Assembly (NCBI GenBank): GCA_900696575.1
Contig: CAADHD010000016.1
Coordinates: 104,910 to 168,909, forward strand
Direction of reading: 5' to 3'
DNA: 64,000 nt
Origin: an uncultured Bacteroidota bacterium
GTDB lineage: Bacteria; Bacteroidota; Bacteroidia; AKYH767-A; OLB10
Shown piece by piece: positions 18,522 through 28,006 of the stretch. Made by a program: the position numbers and the translations under genes. The notes beneath the pieces are model-generated. The model searched no databases. It was not told the DNA's origin and saw nothing but the letters and a program-made list of their open reading frames with translations. The number at the start of each line of letters is the position of its first letter. Position 1 is the first letter of the stretch.

Positions 18522-21500
18522 TTATTTTTTAATAAATCCTCCGGCAAGGAATTTTTTGAAGTCATCGTCTTCGTAAGTAGGCCTCATGCCGTTAGCAGCA
18601 CCTTCCCAAAGGCCGTTACCGCCAATACCGCCTTTTTCGGCCAGTGTAATTTTTACAAATGCTTCGCGGGGATTTCCCGTTGCACCATGCACATCAACTT
18701 CGAACCCTTTACCGATTCCCTGTCCGAAATTATTTTTTCTAACCAGTGAATCAGTAAGGAGCGTAGGCTTCAGCCATGCACGGGTGCAGCTCTGGTGCGA
18801 CCCGTTACGGAATAAAGCCTGGTATCCGGTTTTGTTGTTTTTGGCAATACCGGTTTCGTTTTCTTTAGCACCTTGCACCGAACCATAGGTAGCACCATAG
18901 GCATTATGCCACATACGGGTAACACCGCGTGGTGTACCCGGATAATAACGGGCACGGGCTTTTAAACGAGCCAGTTCGTATTCAGCACCATCCTTTTTCT
19001 GCTGCCATCCGCGAAACGGTCGGTCGCTAGGGTCAGCATCAATCCATACATAATCGCCATCTTCAATGCCAAGCTCTTTGGCATCCACCGGATTTATGTC
19101 CACATACAATTCGCTGGTAAACGGTATGCGTTTGTCTTTGCGGTGGATGTCGCCAAATGGACCGAACCAAACGGCAATAATGTCTGTATCTACCGGGGTG
19201 GTGTGAGCACCATGCCTGAATTTAGGGGTGTGAAAAATGAACTTATAATCCTTATCAGCTTTATGCAATGGATGCTGAGTAAGTTTAAGTTCGTTCCATG
19301 GTTTTACAACGTTACGTGCCATGCGGATGTCGGTAGCCAGGTCATTTGTATCTACTCCGTACTTGGAGGGTTCATCGGGCATAATGCAGGGATGTTTTTT
19401 ACCCAAAATCACATTGGGTTCGTAAAAGGTAGAATCTATCGGTTCGCGAAATACCACCATGTTTTCGCCTGCTTCAATAAATTCGGGTTCATCTCTGTAA
19501 AATTCCAGACGTCCTGATTTGGTGTACCAGGGTTTGTTTTCGCTGCTTTGTTCCATGCCTACATATTTTGGTGTGGTGCGGGTCATCAGCAAGGCAGGAA
19601 TTCCTTGTTTTGCTTTTGCTTCCAGTTCTTCAAACTTATAGCCTTTGGTTCCCTGGCTGGCATTAAGGATGCGTTGCAGGTAAACTTCCACTTTGTTATC
19701 GTGAACGAATTTGAAGTAATCTTTGAATCGCAAATCACCGGTCAAATCGGCAAAGGCCGAAGCAATACCTGCCAGCACTTCAATGTCGCCTTTGGTGTCA
19801 AAAATTCTATTAAGCGGAGTTTTAGGAAATACATAAAGGAAAGGGTTGGTAACGCTGATGGTCATGTCGGGGTATTTGAATTCAGCCCAGGAATCAACAG
19901 GGTAAACAATATCGGCATATTCACAGGATCCGGTCCACCACCACTCATGAACACCAATAAATTCAATTTTAGGAAATACATTGATGACATTATCATAATG
20001 CCCTTTTGAGTTGGCCAGCAGCGAATTTCCGTTAGAAACCATAACGGATTTTGTAGGGGTAGGCATGTGTGTTTTGCCGGTTAGGTTTTTATTGCCCATT
20101 CGCAAAATGCGGTCTCCATTGTTAAAGTAGTGTGCCGATTCGTAATGAAGGTATTTTTTTATTTTGGGAGGTTTGTTTTGATCAAGCTCAATGTTGAAAG
20201 GGTCTTCGACAATGTAACCCGGAATACCGGATAGAAGGGCACCTCGGTAATTACCGGCATACGAACCAACATTGCCGCCTATTTTTCCAACGTTGCCTGT
20301 GATGCTGGCAAGGAAAAAGATAGCGCGGTCTTTCAGGTCGTTATTGAAGAACTGATTAGGACCCATACCCATGGCAAATGTTGTGGTGCCGTTGTTGCGC
20401 GCAATTTCGCGGGCTACGGTTTTTATTCCTTCTTCGGGTGCCCAGGTTAACTCTTCTACTGATTTAGGATCAAAGTTTTCCAACACATATTCTTTCATCA
20501 AGTCGAAAACAGTTCTTACTTCCACTTCTTTGCCACCCAGAATTTTTACTTTATATTTTCCTTCGAGGGCAGGGTTTAGGCCTTTATTCCGCATGTAGTT
20601 TCCATAGTCATTGCGGGTAAGAATGGCAACTGCATTTTTGTTTTCATCCCAAATCATAAAGTCTCCCCATTCTTTGGCAGTTTCTTCGTCAACAAAGGGA
20701 ACACTCTGTTGTGCAGGAGGTTTGGCTTTTTCATTTTTCTTCAGTACTTCAATGTAATTATTGAGGTCAGAAGGTACATAACCGGGAATTATATCAGAAG
20801 GCTTAAGCAGTTTTTGATTATCCATTCTGACAAGCAAGGGCAAGTCAGTGAATTTTTTCATAAAGGATTCGTCATACATTTTTTCGGTAATGATGACGTG
20901 GGCAAAACCTAAAGCGAGGGCGGGAGTGACTCCCGGACGGCATACAATAAGGTTATCAGCTTTGTTGGCAGTAGCACTGTATTCACAGGCTATAACAGTA
21001 ACCTTAGCTCCTTTTAAGCGGGCTTCGGTAAGCCAATGGGCATCGGGCATTTTGGTAGTAATCCAGTTCATACCCCAAACGACAATATGTTTGGAGTGAT
21101 CAACGCAAGCCAGATCAAAATCTACGGTTTGCTGGCCGGTAACCATGGGGTGGCCGGGCGGCAGGTCGGTGTGCCAAGCGTAGCTGTCCCAGGTACGGGC
21201 ACCTTTGGAACCCTCAGGTCCTTTTTTATTAATGAAGTTATCGAGCAGCGCCATAGAGTTTGCCAATCGGTTCATGCCGAAAATGCGTGTAATGCCAAGT
21301 GGCGCCATGCCCCCTCTGAATTTTAAGACTTCAACACCGTGTCCATGGGTGGCTTCAACCATTAATGGGTCGTAGCCTTGCTGCATTAGTTTTTTCTGAC
21401 CCTGTTTTCCATTGTATGCCGCAGCAATGTTGTGCAGTGCCATGGCAGTGTATTTAAAGATGTCGTTCCACGAAATTTTTATGAAAGCTTCTTTTCCTCT

Positions 21501-22004
21501 GCCTTGCAGGTATTCGGGTGGAATGCTTCCGTCTTTCTGTCGCGGCATTCCGTTGTTAATCCATTTCAGATATCCTTCGCGGATGAGCGGATATTTGGCT
21601 CTCCGGTCGCCATAAAATCGTCTGGCCAGCGCTAAACCTTTCTGACAGCAACGCGGTTCCCAGCGGGCAGTAGCCTGATGGCCATGTAAATCGGTAGCAT
21701 TAGAAAATCCGTAGCTGGGTGCTATGCGTGTCACGGCACCGTTTTTAACATGGGCTTTAAGAAGGCAGTTGTGCGTATCATTAGGAGCGCACAAAAAGGT
21801 AAACTCATCATCATATTGCCACATATCGCGGTATGTTTTTTCCCAATCGCGGTGAGGATATGTACCCAGCGGATTATCCGGTTCAATCGGGTCGAAAAAC
21901 GAGAATGCATTAGAGAATCCATTAAAAGGAATACTTGAAAGCGCAACGGTTCCTAACCCTGATAACAGGCCTGATTTTAAAAATTTTCTGCGGTTAATGC
22001 TCAT
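18522..22004 (-). CDS. Type II DMSO-reductase-family catalytic alpha subunit (NxrA/NarG-like, Tat-exported)
   Basis: This is the Mo-bisMGD catalytic subunit, 1160 residues, about the size of NxrA. The N-terminus carries a twin-arginine signal (N-R-R-K-F-L-K, residues 4-10), so the enzyme faces the periplasm. The FS0 cluster region is C72-x3-D76-x3-C80 followed by the cysteine pair 119/120. Asp at position 76 stands where NarG has Cys, as I recall for NxrA-like enzymes. The probable Mo ligand is D280 in [12 protein letters not shown] chose the start at [10 protein letters not shown] (22004); the frame is open 20 codons further. Candidate reactions are nitrate reduction, nitrite oxidation or another oxyanion reduction. 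The sequence alone does not decide. Confidence 0.88.
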   Translation of the reverse strand: MSINRRKFLKSGLLSGLGTVALSSIPFNGFSNAFSFFDPIEPDNPLGTYPHRDWEKTYRDMWQYDDEFTFLCAPNDTHNCLLKAHVKNGAVTRIAPSYGFSNATDLHGHQATARWEPRCCQKGLALARRFYGDRRAKYPLIREGYLKWINNGMPRQKDGSIPPEYLQGRGKEAFIKISWNDIFKYTAMALHNIAAAYNGKQGQKKLMQQGYDPLMVEATHGHGVEVLKFRGGMAPLGITRIFGMNRLANSMALLDNFINKKGPEGSKGARTWDSYAWHTDLPPGHPMVTGQQTVDFDLACVDHSKHIVVWGMNWITTKMPDAHWLTEARLKGAKVTVIACEYSATANKADNLIVCRPGVTPALALGFAHVIITEKMYDESFMKKFTDLPLLVRMDNQKLLKPSDIIPGYVPSDLNNYIEVLKKNEKAKPPAQQSVPFVDEETAKEWGDFMIWDENKNAVAILTRNDYGNYMRNKGLNPALEGKYKVKILGGKEVEVRTVFDLMKEYVLENFDPKSVEELTWAPEEGIKTVAREIARNNGTTTFAMGMGPNQFFNNDLKDRAIFFLASITGNVGKIGGNVGSYAGNYRGALLSGIPGYIVEDPFNIELDQNKPPKIKKYLHYESAHYFNNGDRILRMGNKNLTGKTHMPTPTKSVMVSNGNSLLANSKGHYDNVINVFPKIEFIGVHEWWWTGSCEYADIVYPVDSWAEFKYPDMTISVTNPFLYVFPKTPLNRIFDTKGDIEVLAGIASAFADLTGDLRFKDYFKFVHDNKVEVYLQRILNASQGTKGYKFEELEAKAKQGIPALLMTRTTPKYVGMEQSSENKPWYTKSGRLEFYRDEPEFIEAGENMVVFREPIDSTFYEPNVILGKKHPCIMPDEPSKYGVDTNDLATDIRMARNVVKPWNELKLTQHPLHKADKDYKFIFHTPKFRHGAHTTPVDTDIIAVWFGPFGDIHRKDKRIPFTSELYVDINPVDAKELGIEDGDYVWIDADPSDRPFRGWQQKKDGAEYELARLKARARYYPGTPRGVTRMWHNAYGATYGSVQGAKENETGIAKNNKTGYQALFRNGSHQSCTRAWLKPTLLTDSLVRKNNFGQGIGKGFEVDVHGATGNPREAFVKITLAEKGGIGGNGLWEGAANGMRPTYEDDDFKKFLAGGFIKK

Positions 22005-22107
22005 GTTTAAATTTTTTTGCTGGTAATGGTTGAAGAATAAAAATGATTCGGATACAAACTTCAATTAAGAAGTTTGCTTAAAAAATAATCGTAATTACTT
22101 TGTGCTA

Positions 22108-22119
22108 TGATTATAATCA
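22108..22119 (-). promoter_or_regulatory. FNR/CRP-family operator and promoter of the molybdoenzyme operon
   Basis: TGATTATAATCA is a perfect 12 bp palindrome matching the TGAT-N4-ATCA core of FNR-type sites. On the minus strand a TAnnTTTG-like element (TATTTTTT, one mismatch) lies roughly 27-34 nt downstream of the palindrome centre. That would place the operator near -41 from a start site around 22072, the class II activator position. The alpha-subunit start codon is 110 nt downstream. I infer activation under low oxygen or with nitrogen oxides. Confidence 0.55.
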
Positions 22120-22240
22120 CAACATCCGGATAATTTTTTTTATAGTAAAAATGCTTCTGACAAATACCCGGGCGGTGAACTGAAACAGGAGCTGACTGAG
22201 AATACTTTTATAAATCCGATGAGGCGGACAGGAAGAAAAT

Positions 22241-22348
22241 TTAGTTATTGAAATAATCAGCACGTTTTTCAAGTCTTTTCAATTTGGGTATTTGGAATTT
22301 ACTTCTGTTGAGTTCAATGCATTTTGCAATGGCAAATTCGGCTAACAT
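22241..22348 (-). pseudogene. Possible small ORF or remnant of a larger gene
   Basis: Reading the minus strand, an ATG at 22348 opens 35 codons (MLAEFAIAKCIELNRSK...) that are rich in charged and helix-forming residues and end in TAA at 22241. The same frame is open a further 17 or so codons upstream without a start codon. The composition looks protein-like, but I recognise no family. It may be the tail of a decayed gene. Low confidence. Confidence 0.25.
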
Positions 22349-22543
22349 GCGGTAGCAGTTTCGCAAACTGTTCAGACAATGGAAAAGGTTGTTAAAGTTT
22401 TAAACATGAGTAACATCATAAAGCAAGATCATCATAGTAAGGAGTTCCATACTAATGGATTTAGAGCCTGATGATTCTTATACTGAAGTCAATTCAAGGT
22501 GCGGCTGATAATAAGTTGAAAGAGCGTACAACTGATTTGATTT

Positions 22544-23905
22544 TCAACTCCCATTGCCTTTTCTGATTCGCCAGGCTTTCGGATAGTGATTATTGAAGCG
22601 GTTGCCGGTTTTTCGTGCGAAACCAAGCGGTAAATTATGGCAGGTGAACAAAAAGGTTCCATCAGAAGCATCAATTTGAAACCGGGTTTCTCCTTTTAAG
22701 TAATTCAAGGCATCATTACGGCCGAGTTCGATTTCAGGGAATGATTTTCTGCGATAAAGAATGCTCATACATGATTCGTGAAGCGGAATACATACACGGC
22801 CTTTTATTTCGGCTGTTTCTGTTCCAGCCGAAACGATGTTGAGTTTGTTGCCTTCTTCGGCAATAAACCGGCTTACTTGATCTTTTAGGAAATGAAGTTT
22901 ACCGTTATGTTCAAAAAAAGATCCATTATCGCTATTAAGCCATTCAGCAGTGTGGTTTGAAATTTTGAATTTGGGCTGAGTCATTTTTACAAGAGTTCTT
23001 TCATCCGTATCATCCTTTTCAGATTTAGTCAAACCAGCAATGGTGAATCCCTCACCGATGATGAGATGCGGATAAAACCTGTAAACCGTTAACGGATTTT
23101 CCTGTATATCAATATCACCCATTCCTGAAACATTCACCGGAATGCTCTTCACCGCAACATTGATATCAATCAAATGCTGAAGGACATTTTCATTCTCCTC
23201 CTTATTATATGTGCATGTGCTGTAAATGAAAATTCCACCGGCTTTTAGTGCCTTCCATGCCTGCTGTACAATTCTTTTTTGTCTATCAGCACAATGCTTA
23301 ACATGAGCTTCGCTCCAATGATTGATGGCCTCCCTATCTTTTCTGAACATGCCTTCTCCGGAGCAAGGTGCATCACACACTATCAAATCAAACATTCCGG
23401 CATGTCCTGAAAATACAGACGGGTCGTTGTTCGTAATAATGACATTCGGAAATCCCCATTTGATAATGTTTTCTTTAAGAGCAGGAATGCGTGAACGAAT
23501 GGCTTCGTTGGAAACAAGCAGGCTGTCAGGGTGAAGCAGGGAAAGGAGATGAGTGGATTTGCCCCCGGGTGAAGCGCATAAATCAAGTGCAGTAATAGGT
23601 TTTTCATGCATACCGGTTTGAAGAATGAATTGTTCCAGAAACATGGAGGAAGCTTCCTGAACAAAATAAGTGCCTGCATGAAACAACGGGTCATGAGTAA
23701 AAGACGGTCGCTGATCAAGATAAAAACCGGTGCTGCACCAGTTTACTTTTTTAAAGTCGTAACCGGTTTTTGATTTTTTGGGATTTAAGCGGATGCTGAC
23801 CGGTACATTTTCATTTAAAGCATTAAAAAATAGATCAGCATTGTTACATTGACATAACATCCGCTTGATGAATGCTTCAGGAAGGGAGAAATTATTAACT
23901 ACCAT
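22544..23905 (-). CDS. RsmF-like 16S rRNA (cytosine-C5) methyltransferase
   Basis: This is a NOL1/NOP2/Sun-family RNA m5C methyltransferase. The SAM loop LDLCASPGGKSTHLL, the motif IV cysteine VCDAPCSGEGMF and the catalytic motif VI STCTYNKEENENVL are all present. The N-terminal FIKRMLCQCNNADLFFNAL... region and the C-terminal LPLGFARKTGNRFNNHYPKAW tail resemble the RsmF/YebU type. The start at 23905 (MVVNNFSLPEAF) overlaps the end of the upstream TPM gene by 7 bp. Further upstream the frame translates antisense glycine codons as Trp/Arg and is not credible. Length 453 residues. Confidence 0.87.
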   Translation of the reverse strand: MVVNNFSLPEAFIKRMLCQCNNADLFFNALNENVPVSIRLNPKKSKTGYDFKKVNWCSTGFYLDQRPSFTHDPLFHAGTYFVQEASSMFLEQFILQTGMHEKPITALDLCASPGGKSTHLLSLLHPDSLLVSNEAIRSRIPALKENIIKWGFPNVIITNNDPSVFSGHAGMFDLIVCDAPCSGEGMFRKDREAINHWSEAHVKHCADRQKRIVQQAWKALKAGGIFIYSTCTYNKEENENVLQHLIDINVAVKSIPVNVSGMGDIDIQENPLTVYRFYPHLIIGEGFTIAGLTKSEKDDTDERTLVKMTQPKFKISNHTAEWLNSDNGSFFEHNGKLHFLKDQVSRFIAEEGNKLNIVSAGTETAEIKGRVCIPLHESCMSILYRRKSFPEIELGRNDALNYLKGETRFQIDASDGTFLFTCHNLPLGFARKTGNRFNNHYPKAWRIRKGNGS

Positions 23906-24690
23906 CTTCCTCCTGCACCGCCACCGCCAAAGGAGCCACCGCCAAATCCACCAAATCCGCGCGAACTGCTTCCACCAAAAGAACCTCTTCCTGAAGAAAA
24001 ACTTCCCCATGAGCCGCTTTGTACCCTGCGGGCGGCATTAATCATGCGCCAGGCGGTATGCAGATCAATACCATTGGTCTTGGCAAAACGCTTTGCCTGC
24101 CTGTAACTTGCATATATGCCTGTTAAAGTAATGAGAATAAAAACACCGATAATGATGACTAATTCATAAGGAAAAGGTGGCTTCAGGTCGTCAGCCGTGT
24201 ATTCTCCGGCAGCAAGTTTCATCATAGTGTCGGTGGCTTCATTCAGTCCGCGGTAAAACTGGCCTTGCTTAAATGCCGGAACTATCTGCATTTCTACAAT
24301 ACGTTTGGCAAGTGCATCAGGAATGGCTCCTTCAAGACCATAACCGGTGGCAATGAAAACTTCGCGGTCGTCTTTGGCTACAAGAATTAAGGCTCCATTG
24401 TTTTTTTCTTTCCGGCCTATTCCCCATTTTTCGCCAAGCTGAAATGCATACTGGCTGATGGGATAATCATAAGTAGTGGAAAGTATTACAATGGAAATTT
24501 GAGTAGAAGTGGAATCGTTGTAAGCGGTAAGTTTTGATTCAAGAGTTTGCCATTCGTCAGGTGTAAGCGTGCCGGTGTAATCATTAACTAGGCGGGGAGG
24601 ATTGGGGGAAGGAGGAAATTCCTGTGCATAGGCCGACAATGCCAACAGAATAAGCAGCGGGAGCAGAAAAGTATTTTTAATAAACCGCAT
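23899..24690 (-). CDS. TPM-domain membrane protein (YgcG family)
   Basis: A signal peptide (MRFIKNTFLLPLLILLALSAYA) is followed by a TPM domain (about 35-165; VNDYTGTLTPDEWQTLESKL, then GIGRKEKNNGALILVAKDDREVFIATGYGLEG). A single membrane helix follows (about 178-195) and the C-terminus is a low-complexity Gly/Ser tail ending GGGGAGGRW. The domain faces the periplasm; the glycine tail is typical of the family. It stands in a three-gene operon with a second TPM protein and LemA, a common combination of unclear role that has been linked to envelope stress and photosystem repair in other organisms. Confidence 0.85.
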   Translation of the reverse strand: MRFIKNTFLLPLLILLALSAYAQEFPPSPNPPRLVNDYTGTLTPDEWQTLESKLTAYNDSTSTQISIVILSTTYDYPISQYAFQLGEKWGIGRKEKNNGALILVAKDDREVFIATGYGLEGAIPDALAKRIVEMQIVPAFKQGQFYRGLNEATDTMMKLAAGEYTADDLKPPFPYELVIIIGVFILITLTGIYASYRQAKRFAKTNGIDLHTAWRMINAARRVQSGSWGSFSSGRGSFGGSSSRGFGGFGGGSFGGGGAGGRW

Positions 24691-24694
24691 ACAG

Positions 24695-25123
24695 CTACAG
24701 TTTTGTTAATATATCATCAGGCAACTCATTTTTATCATTGCTGTTGCGCGGAAAATGTTCGGCTAATTTTAACGAAGCACGGTGAATGGCTGATATGATT
24801 CCTTCTTTTAATTGTCCGGCCGAAAAGAAAACAATCATTTCATCAAGCAGCGTTTTCCAGAATTCATTTTCAACTAAACGGTTTATGCCGATGTCACCTA
24901 TTATAGCACATTGATGATCTTTTAAGGCAACATAAATAAGGACACCATTTCGTTGTTCTGTTTTCTGCATTTTCAATTTCCGGAAGGCAAAGGCAGCACG
25001 GTCAAGCACATCGCATTTACATTTTTCTTCAATAACGACTCTGATTTCAGCAGAAGTTTTTGTTTCGGCCAGGGCAATTGCTTGCCTTATGGCAGATAAA
25101 TCAGTTGACGGAAGGAATTCCAT
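24695..25123 (-). CDS. Short TPM-domain protein
   Basis: This is a 142-residue TPM protein without signal peptide or membrane helix. It shows TSAEIRVVIEEKCKCDVLDRA and RNGVLIYVALKDHQCAIIGDIGI, the core of the domain. I use MEFLPSTD (25123) as the start. Longer versions extend into the LemA frame and read through its C-terminal region. It lies between lemA and the YgcG-like gene, on the same strand. Confidence 0.82.
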   Translation of the reverse strand: MEFLPSTDLSAIRQAIALAETKTSAEIRVVIEEKCKCDVLDRAAFAFRKLKMQKTEQRNGVLIYVALKDHQCAIIGDIGINRLVENEFWKTLLDEMIVFFSAGQLKEGIISAIHRASLKLAEHFPRNSNDKNELPDDILTKL

Positions 25124-25142
25124 CCGCAGAATATAGCGCTGA

Positions 25143-25730
25143 TTAAAACTCAACTTTTGGAGCTTTGGAGGCTTCCTTATCGGCTTCAAAATATGCTTTA
25201 GAGGCAAATCCAAACCAACCGGCTAAAATGTTTTGAGGAAAGCGCCTGATAAAGGTGTTGTATTCGCGGGCCGTATCATTGAATTTATTTCGTGAAACGG
25301 CAATGCGGTTTTCAGTTCCTTCAAGCTGTGCCTGCAATTCAAGAAAGTTCTGGTTTGCTTTTAAATCAGGATAACGTTCTACAACCACAAGCAACCGGCT
25401 GAGTGCTGAGCTCATTTCCGACTGAGCGCTTTGAAATTCTCGCAGTTTTTCGGGAGTAAGGTTTTGCGGGTCAACGGTTACCTGAGTGGCTTTGGCTCTG
25501 GCTTCCACTACCTGTGTAAGAGTACTTTTTTCAAAATCGGCATATCCTTTCACTGTATTAACAAGGTTTTGCACCAGGTCAAGCCTGCGCTGATATTGTG
25601 TTTCCACATCAGACCATGCTTTGGAAACAGCTTCCTGTAGTGTAACCATATTATTATATCCGCGAACGGCAAAGCGGTAAATAAGGACACCGAGCAGAAC
25701 CAGTGTGCCGATAATGATCCATTTTTTCAT
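25143..25730 (-). CDS. lemA: LemA family protein
   Basis: An N-terminal membrane anchor (WIIIGTLVLLGVLIYRF) precedes a helical LemA domain: VTLQEAVSKAWSDVETQYQRR, LVQNLVNTVKGYADFE, then ENRIAVSRNKFNDTAREYN and FPQNILA. Length 195 residues. First gene of the lemA-TPM-TPM operon. The molecular function of LemA is not established. Confidence 0.92.
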   Translation of the reverse strand: MKKWIIIGTLVLLGVLIYRFAVRGYNNMVTLQEAVSKAWSDVETQYQRRLDLVQNLVNTVKGYADFEKSTLTQVVEARAKATQVTVDPQNLTPEKLREFQSAQSEMSSALSRLLVVVERYPDLKANQNFLELQAQLEGTENRIAVSRNKFNDTAREYNTFIRRFPQNILAGWFGFASKAYFEADKEASKAPKVEF

Positions 25731-25750
25731 AGCTGTTTTTGTTTGAAGGG

Positions 25751-25758
25751 CAAATGTA
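25751..25758 (-). promoter_or_regulatory. Bacteroidota -7 element for the lemA operon
   Basis: Read on the minus strand this is TACATTTG, an exact match to TAnnTTTG, 20 bp before the lemA ATG. No clear -33 element. Confidence 0.5.
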
Positions 25759-25876
25759 AACAGTGCAGGTTAATACGGCTTTGAAAATCCATATTGCAGT
25801 TTTTAAGAGGTAAAAGTTGTTATCCCGAAGAAGTTTTTATGATGATGATTTGAGTTGTTAACAAGTGAAAGGCTTT

Positions 25877-26214
25877 GTTTTCCCTCTGAAAAAGCTTTTT
25901 TTTAATTAGTTTTCAGAGTAAAAATTTAAAATTACAGAGCAAAGTTGTTTTTCTGATAGTGTAGAAAGAAAAGCATTTTCAGAGGATAAAATGATTTTTT
26001 AGCATGATATAATAGATTGTACAGCAGTGAATTACATTTGAAATTTTAATAGGCAAATGAAGCTGTGAAAGGGTATGTAACAGAAGAGAAAGATTATTGG
26101 CCATACTAATTATACAATGACAGAAGGTCACGTTTCCAGAGAGAAAACGAGTTTGTAAAACGAGATTTTCAGAGGGAAAGGCTGTTAAAAACTTCTTGTT
26201 TCAGAGTGTAAAAT
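25877..26214. repeat. Cluster of seven TTTTCAGAG(N)GAAAA-like motifs upstream of the SWIB gene
   Basis: In this roughly 540 bp gene-free stretch the core CAGAG, mostly flanked by T-runs and A-runs, recurs at 25884 (inverted), 25914, 25935, 25980, 26137, 26170 and 26202. The three copies closest to the gene are spaced 33 and 32 bp, about three helical turns, and lie on the same face. The pattern looks like a set of binding sites for one regulator or nucleoid protein. Nothing else is evident between lemA and the SWIB gene. Confidence 0.5.
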
Positions 26215-26267
26215 ACGATTGAAACGTATATTTACTTTGAACTCGTTAAACACAAAACACAAACAAC

Positions 26268-26606
26268 ATGGCAAAAAAACCAGCTAAAAAGGCAGCTAAA
26301 AAAGCTCCTAAGAAAGCAGCAAAGAAAGCTGCTAAACCAAAGGCTAAGGTAAAACGCAAACCTAATCCGGCATTCATGAAGCCACTTACTATCGGTGAAG
26401 CACTTCACCCGATTGTAGGCAGCAAACCTATGCCGCGTACTGAGGTGGTAAAAAAACTTTGGGAGTACATCCGCAAGAACAAGCTTCAGGATGCAAAAGA
26501 AAGGCGTAACATTAACGCTGATTCCAACCTGCAGAAAGTTTTTGGCGGTAAGAAAACGGTCAGCATGTTTGAAATGACCAAGCATGTAAGCAAGCACCTT
26601 TCTTAA
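26268..26606 (+). CDS. SWIB/MDM2-domain protein with histone H1-like tail
   Basis: This is a 112-residue basic protein. Residues 1-33 are Lys/Ala/Pro repeats (KKAAKKAPKKAAKKAAKPK), like the tails of bacterial H1 homologues. Residues about 35-112 form a SWIB domain (MKPLTIGEALHPIVGSKPMP, VVKKLWEYIRKNKLQDAKER, FEMTKHVSKHLS). Proteins of this type occur in Chlamydiae and Bacteroidota and are thought to bind and compact DNA. It is a single-gene unit with its own strong terminator and a motif-rich upstream region, which suggests autoregulation or high expression. Confidence 0.92.
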   Translation: MAKKPAKKAAKKAPKKAAKKAAKPKAKVKRKPNPAFMKPLTIGEALHPIVGSKPMPRTEVVKKLWEYIRKNKLQDAKERRNINADSNLQKVFGGKKTVSMFEMTKHVSKHLS

Positions 26607-26628
26607 TTGTTAGCTGTACAAATAAAAA

Positions 26629-26657
26629 ACGGGGACATTGTCCCCGTTTTTTTTTTT
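26629..26657 (+). terminator. Rho-independent terminator of the SWIB gene
   Basis: The stem CGGGGAC / GTCCCCG (26630-26636 with 26640-26646) has a 3-nt loop and is followed by 11 T. It lies 23 bp after the stop codon. Confidence 0.92.
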
Positions 26658-26673
26658 GCTATTAATTTTCAGA

Positions 26674-27990
26674 TTATCTTATTCTGATAATTGTGGTTTC
26701 ATTTATCCAGCAATAATCAATGGTAAACGATTCGCCTTCCTTTAAGCTGCGGAAAAACACAGCTTCCTTATCAGGAAAGTATTTAGAATAGGTAGAAATG
26801 CGTTTATTGGCATCTTCTGCTATAAGAGCATCTATAGATTTTGCCTGCTGGTATTTATCAACCGCTGCCCAGTAAACGGCTGCTTTCTTAAAATCATCAT
26901 CACCGCAGGAAGCGGCAGAAGCCACATAGATATCACCAATCACAATGTATGGCCTTCCCCATCCGCTGCGAAGTGATGCAGCACGCAGTGCATGTACGCG
27001 TGCCTGCTGATAGTTTTTCAGCTTATGAAGATTGAGTTCTGCCAGTTCAAGGTGATATAACGCCTTTTTGTTAACGGATGAATCAAGATCAATAGCTTCA
27101 TTGTACAAATTGCTGGCTTTGGAATAGTTTCCTTTGGCTGCGTACATGCGTGCTAAGGAAGCAGCCGAAGATGCAGCAGGTTCAAATTTGTAAAGCTTTT
27201 CTGCTGCTTCAAGATAAACAGGCGCCTCTAAACACTTTTTCCTTTCAAACAGATGAACAATCTTCTTTGTAAGCGATTTGTCATCGGGATTGGCTTTCAT
27301 GCGCGGAGCATAAATGTTAATTAAATCTTCGCAACTGGCAAACGGCCCGAAGAAATTTTCAATGTTGGTACGCGATTTTTCATAGTCGGCTGCATCGGGT
27401 GAATTATTCTCCAGGTTGTAATCAATAATGCTTCCTAACTGATCATACAAATCAAGAATTTGCTCTTTGTTAACCAATTTCTGATTATACATTTCTGTAT
27501 TCAACTGAAAATAGCGGTAAAGCAGAATCGGGCCGGTTTTGTTGCCTTCTGTGGCAATAGATTGTTTTAAAATCTGCAGGGCATCCTGTTTATCTTTTTC
27601 ATCAGCGGCATATTCATATTTCTTCAATCCTTTTTCGCCTTCTACATATCCCTTTTCTCCAAAGTAAGCAATGCGCCTGTCGTACATCAGCATTAAAGTG
27701 TCAAGCAGTGTCTTTTTGCGCGAAGCATCTTTTACTTCTTTAATGAGACCTTCCAGCATGCCAGCACCACGTACATAAACATTTTTACTGGAAGCCGGGC
27801 AGTTTTCGAATACCCATTTCCAGGAATCATACGCATCGGTATATGCACCTTGTTTGAAGTATTCATTAAACAGTGAGAGATTTTTTACGCATTCAGCGCT
27901 GTCCTGTCCGTAACGCGGAACAAAAGGTTGTGCTGCTATTTCAAGTGAAGCGGAAGCAGCAATCAGAAACAGAATGGTGAACCTTTTCAT
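26674..27990 (-). CDS. Secreted TPR-repeat protein
   Basis: A signal peptide (MKRFTILFLIAASASLEIAAQ) is followed by about 415 residues of helical repeats. TPR-like pairs are visible at SAASLARMYAAKGNYSKASNLYNEAI and ALYHLELAELNLHKLKNYQQARVHALRA. It is third in a row after coaX and an outer-membrane protein on the same strand, so it probably works in the envelope; Bacteroidota TPR proteins often sit in surface-assembly complexes. The start at 27990 was chosen for the signal peptide. No specific role is recognised. Confidence 0.85.
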   Translation of the reverse strand: MKRFTILFLIAASASLEIAAQPFVPRYGQDSAECVKNLSLFNEYFKQGAYTDAYDSWKWVFENCPASSKNVYVRGAGMLEGLIKEVKDASRKKTLLDTLMLMYDRRIAYFGEKGYVEGEKGLKKYEYAADEKDKQDALQILKQSIATEGNKTGPILLYRYFQLNTEMYNQKLVNKEQILDLYDQLGSIIDYNLENNSPDAADYEKSRTNIENFFGPFASCEDLINIYAPRMKANPDDKSLTKKIVHLFERKKCLEAPVYLEAAEKLYKFEPAASSAASLARMYAAKGNYSKASNLYNEAIDLDSSVNKKALYHLELAELNLHKLKNYQQARVHALRAASLRSGWGRPYIVIGDIYVASAASCGDDDFKKAAVYWAAVDKYQQAKSIDALIAEDANKRISTYSKYFPDKEAVFFRSLKEGESFTIDYCWINETTIIRIR

Positions 27991-28006
27991 AATGTATGGT
28001 TTTTTG

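Larger units (their letters stand above)
22005..22543. other. Upstream region of the molybdoenzyme operon
   Basis: About 540 bp between the alpha-subunit start and the end of the methyltransferase gene. It contains the FNR-type palindrome (22108-22119), a candidate -7 element and, further away, a degenerate minus-strand coding remnant (22241-22348), each listed separately. Otherwise I see nothing. Confidence 0.5.

Noticed and set aside
19143..20009. Two plus-strand frames of 124 and 153 codons
   Set aside because: Both lie entirely inside the strongly supported alpha-subunit gene on the other strand.
18522..22004. Calling the operon a nitrite oxidoreductase of a nitrifier
   Set aside because: The sequence supports the NxrA-like clade, but the direction and substrate cannot be read from it, and nothing else in the window indicates nitrification.
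22101..22121. CRP-type site TGTG...CACA around the palindrome
   Set aside because: The spacing between TGTG and CACA is 13 bases instead of the 8 in the CRP consensus; the inner TGAT-N4-ATCA core fits FNR-type sites better.
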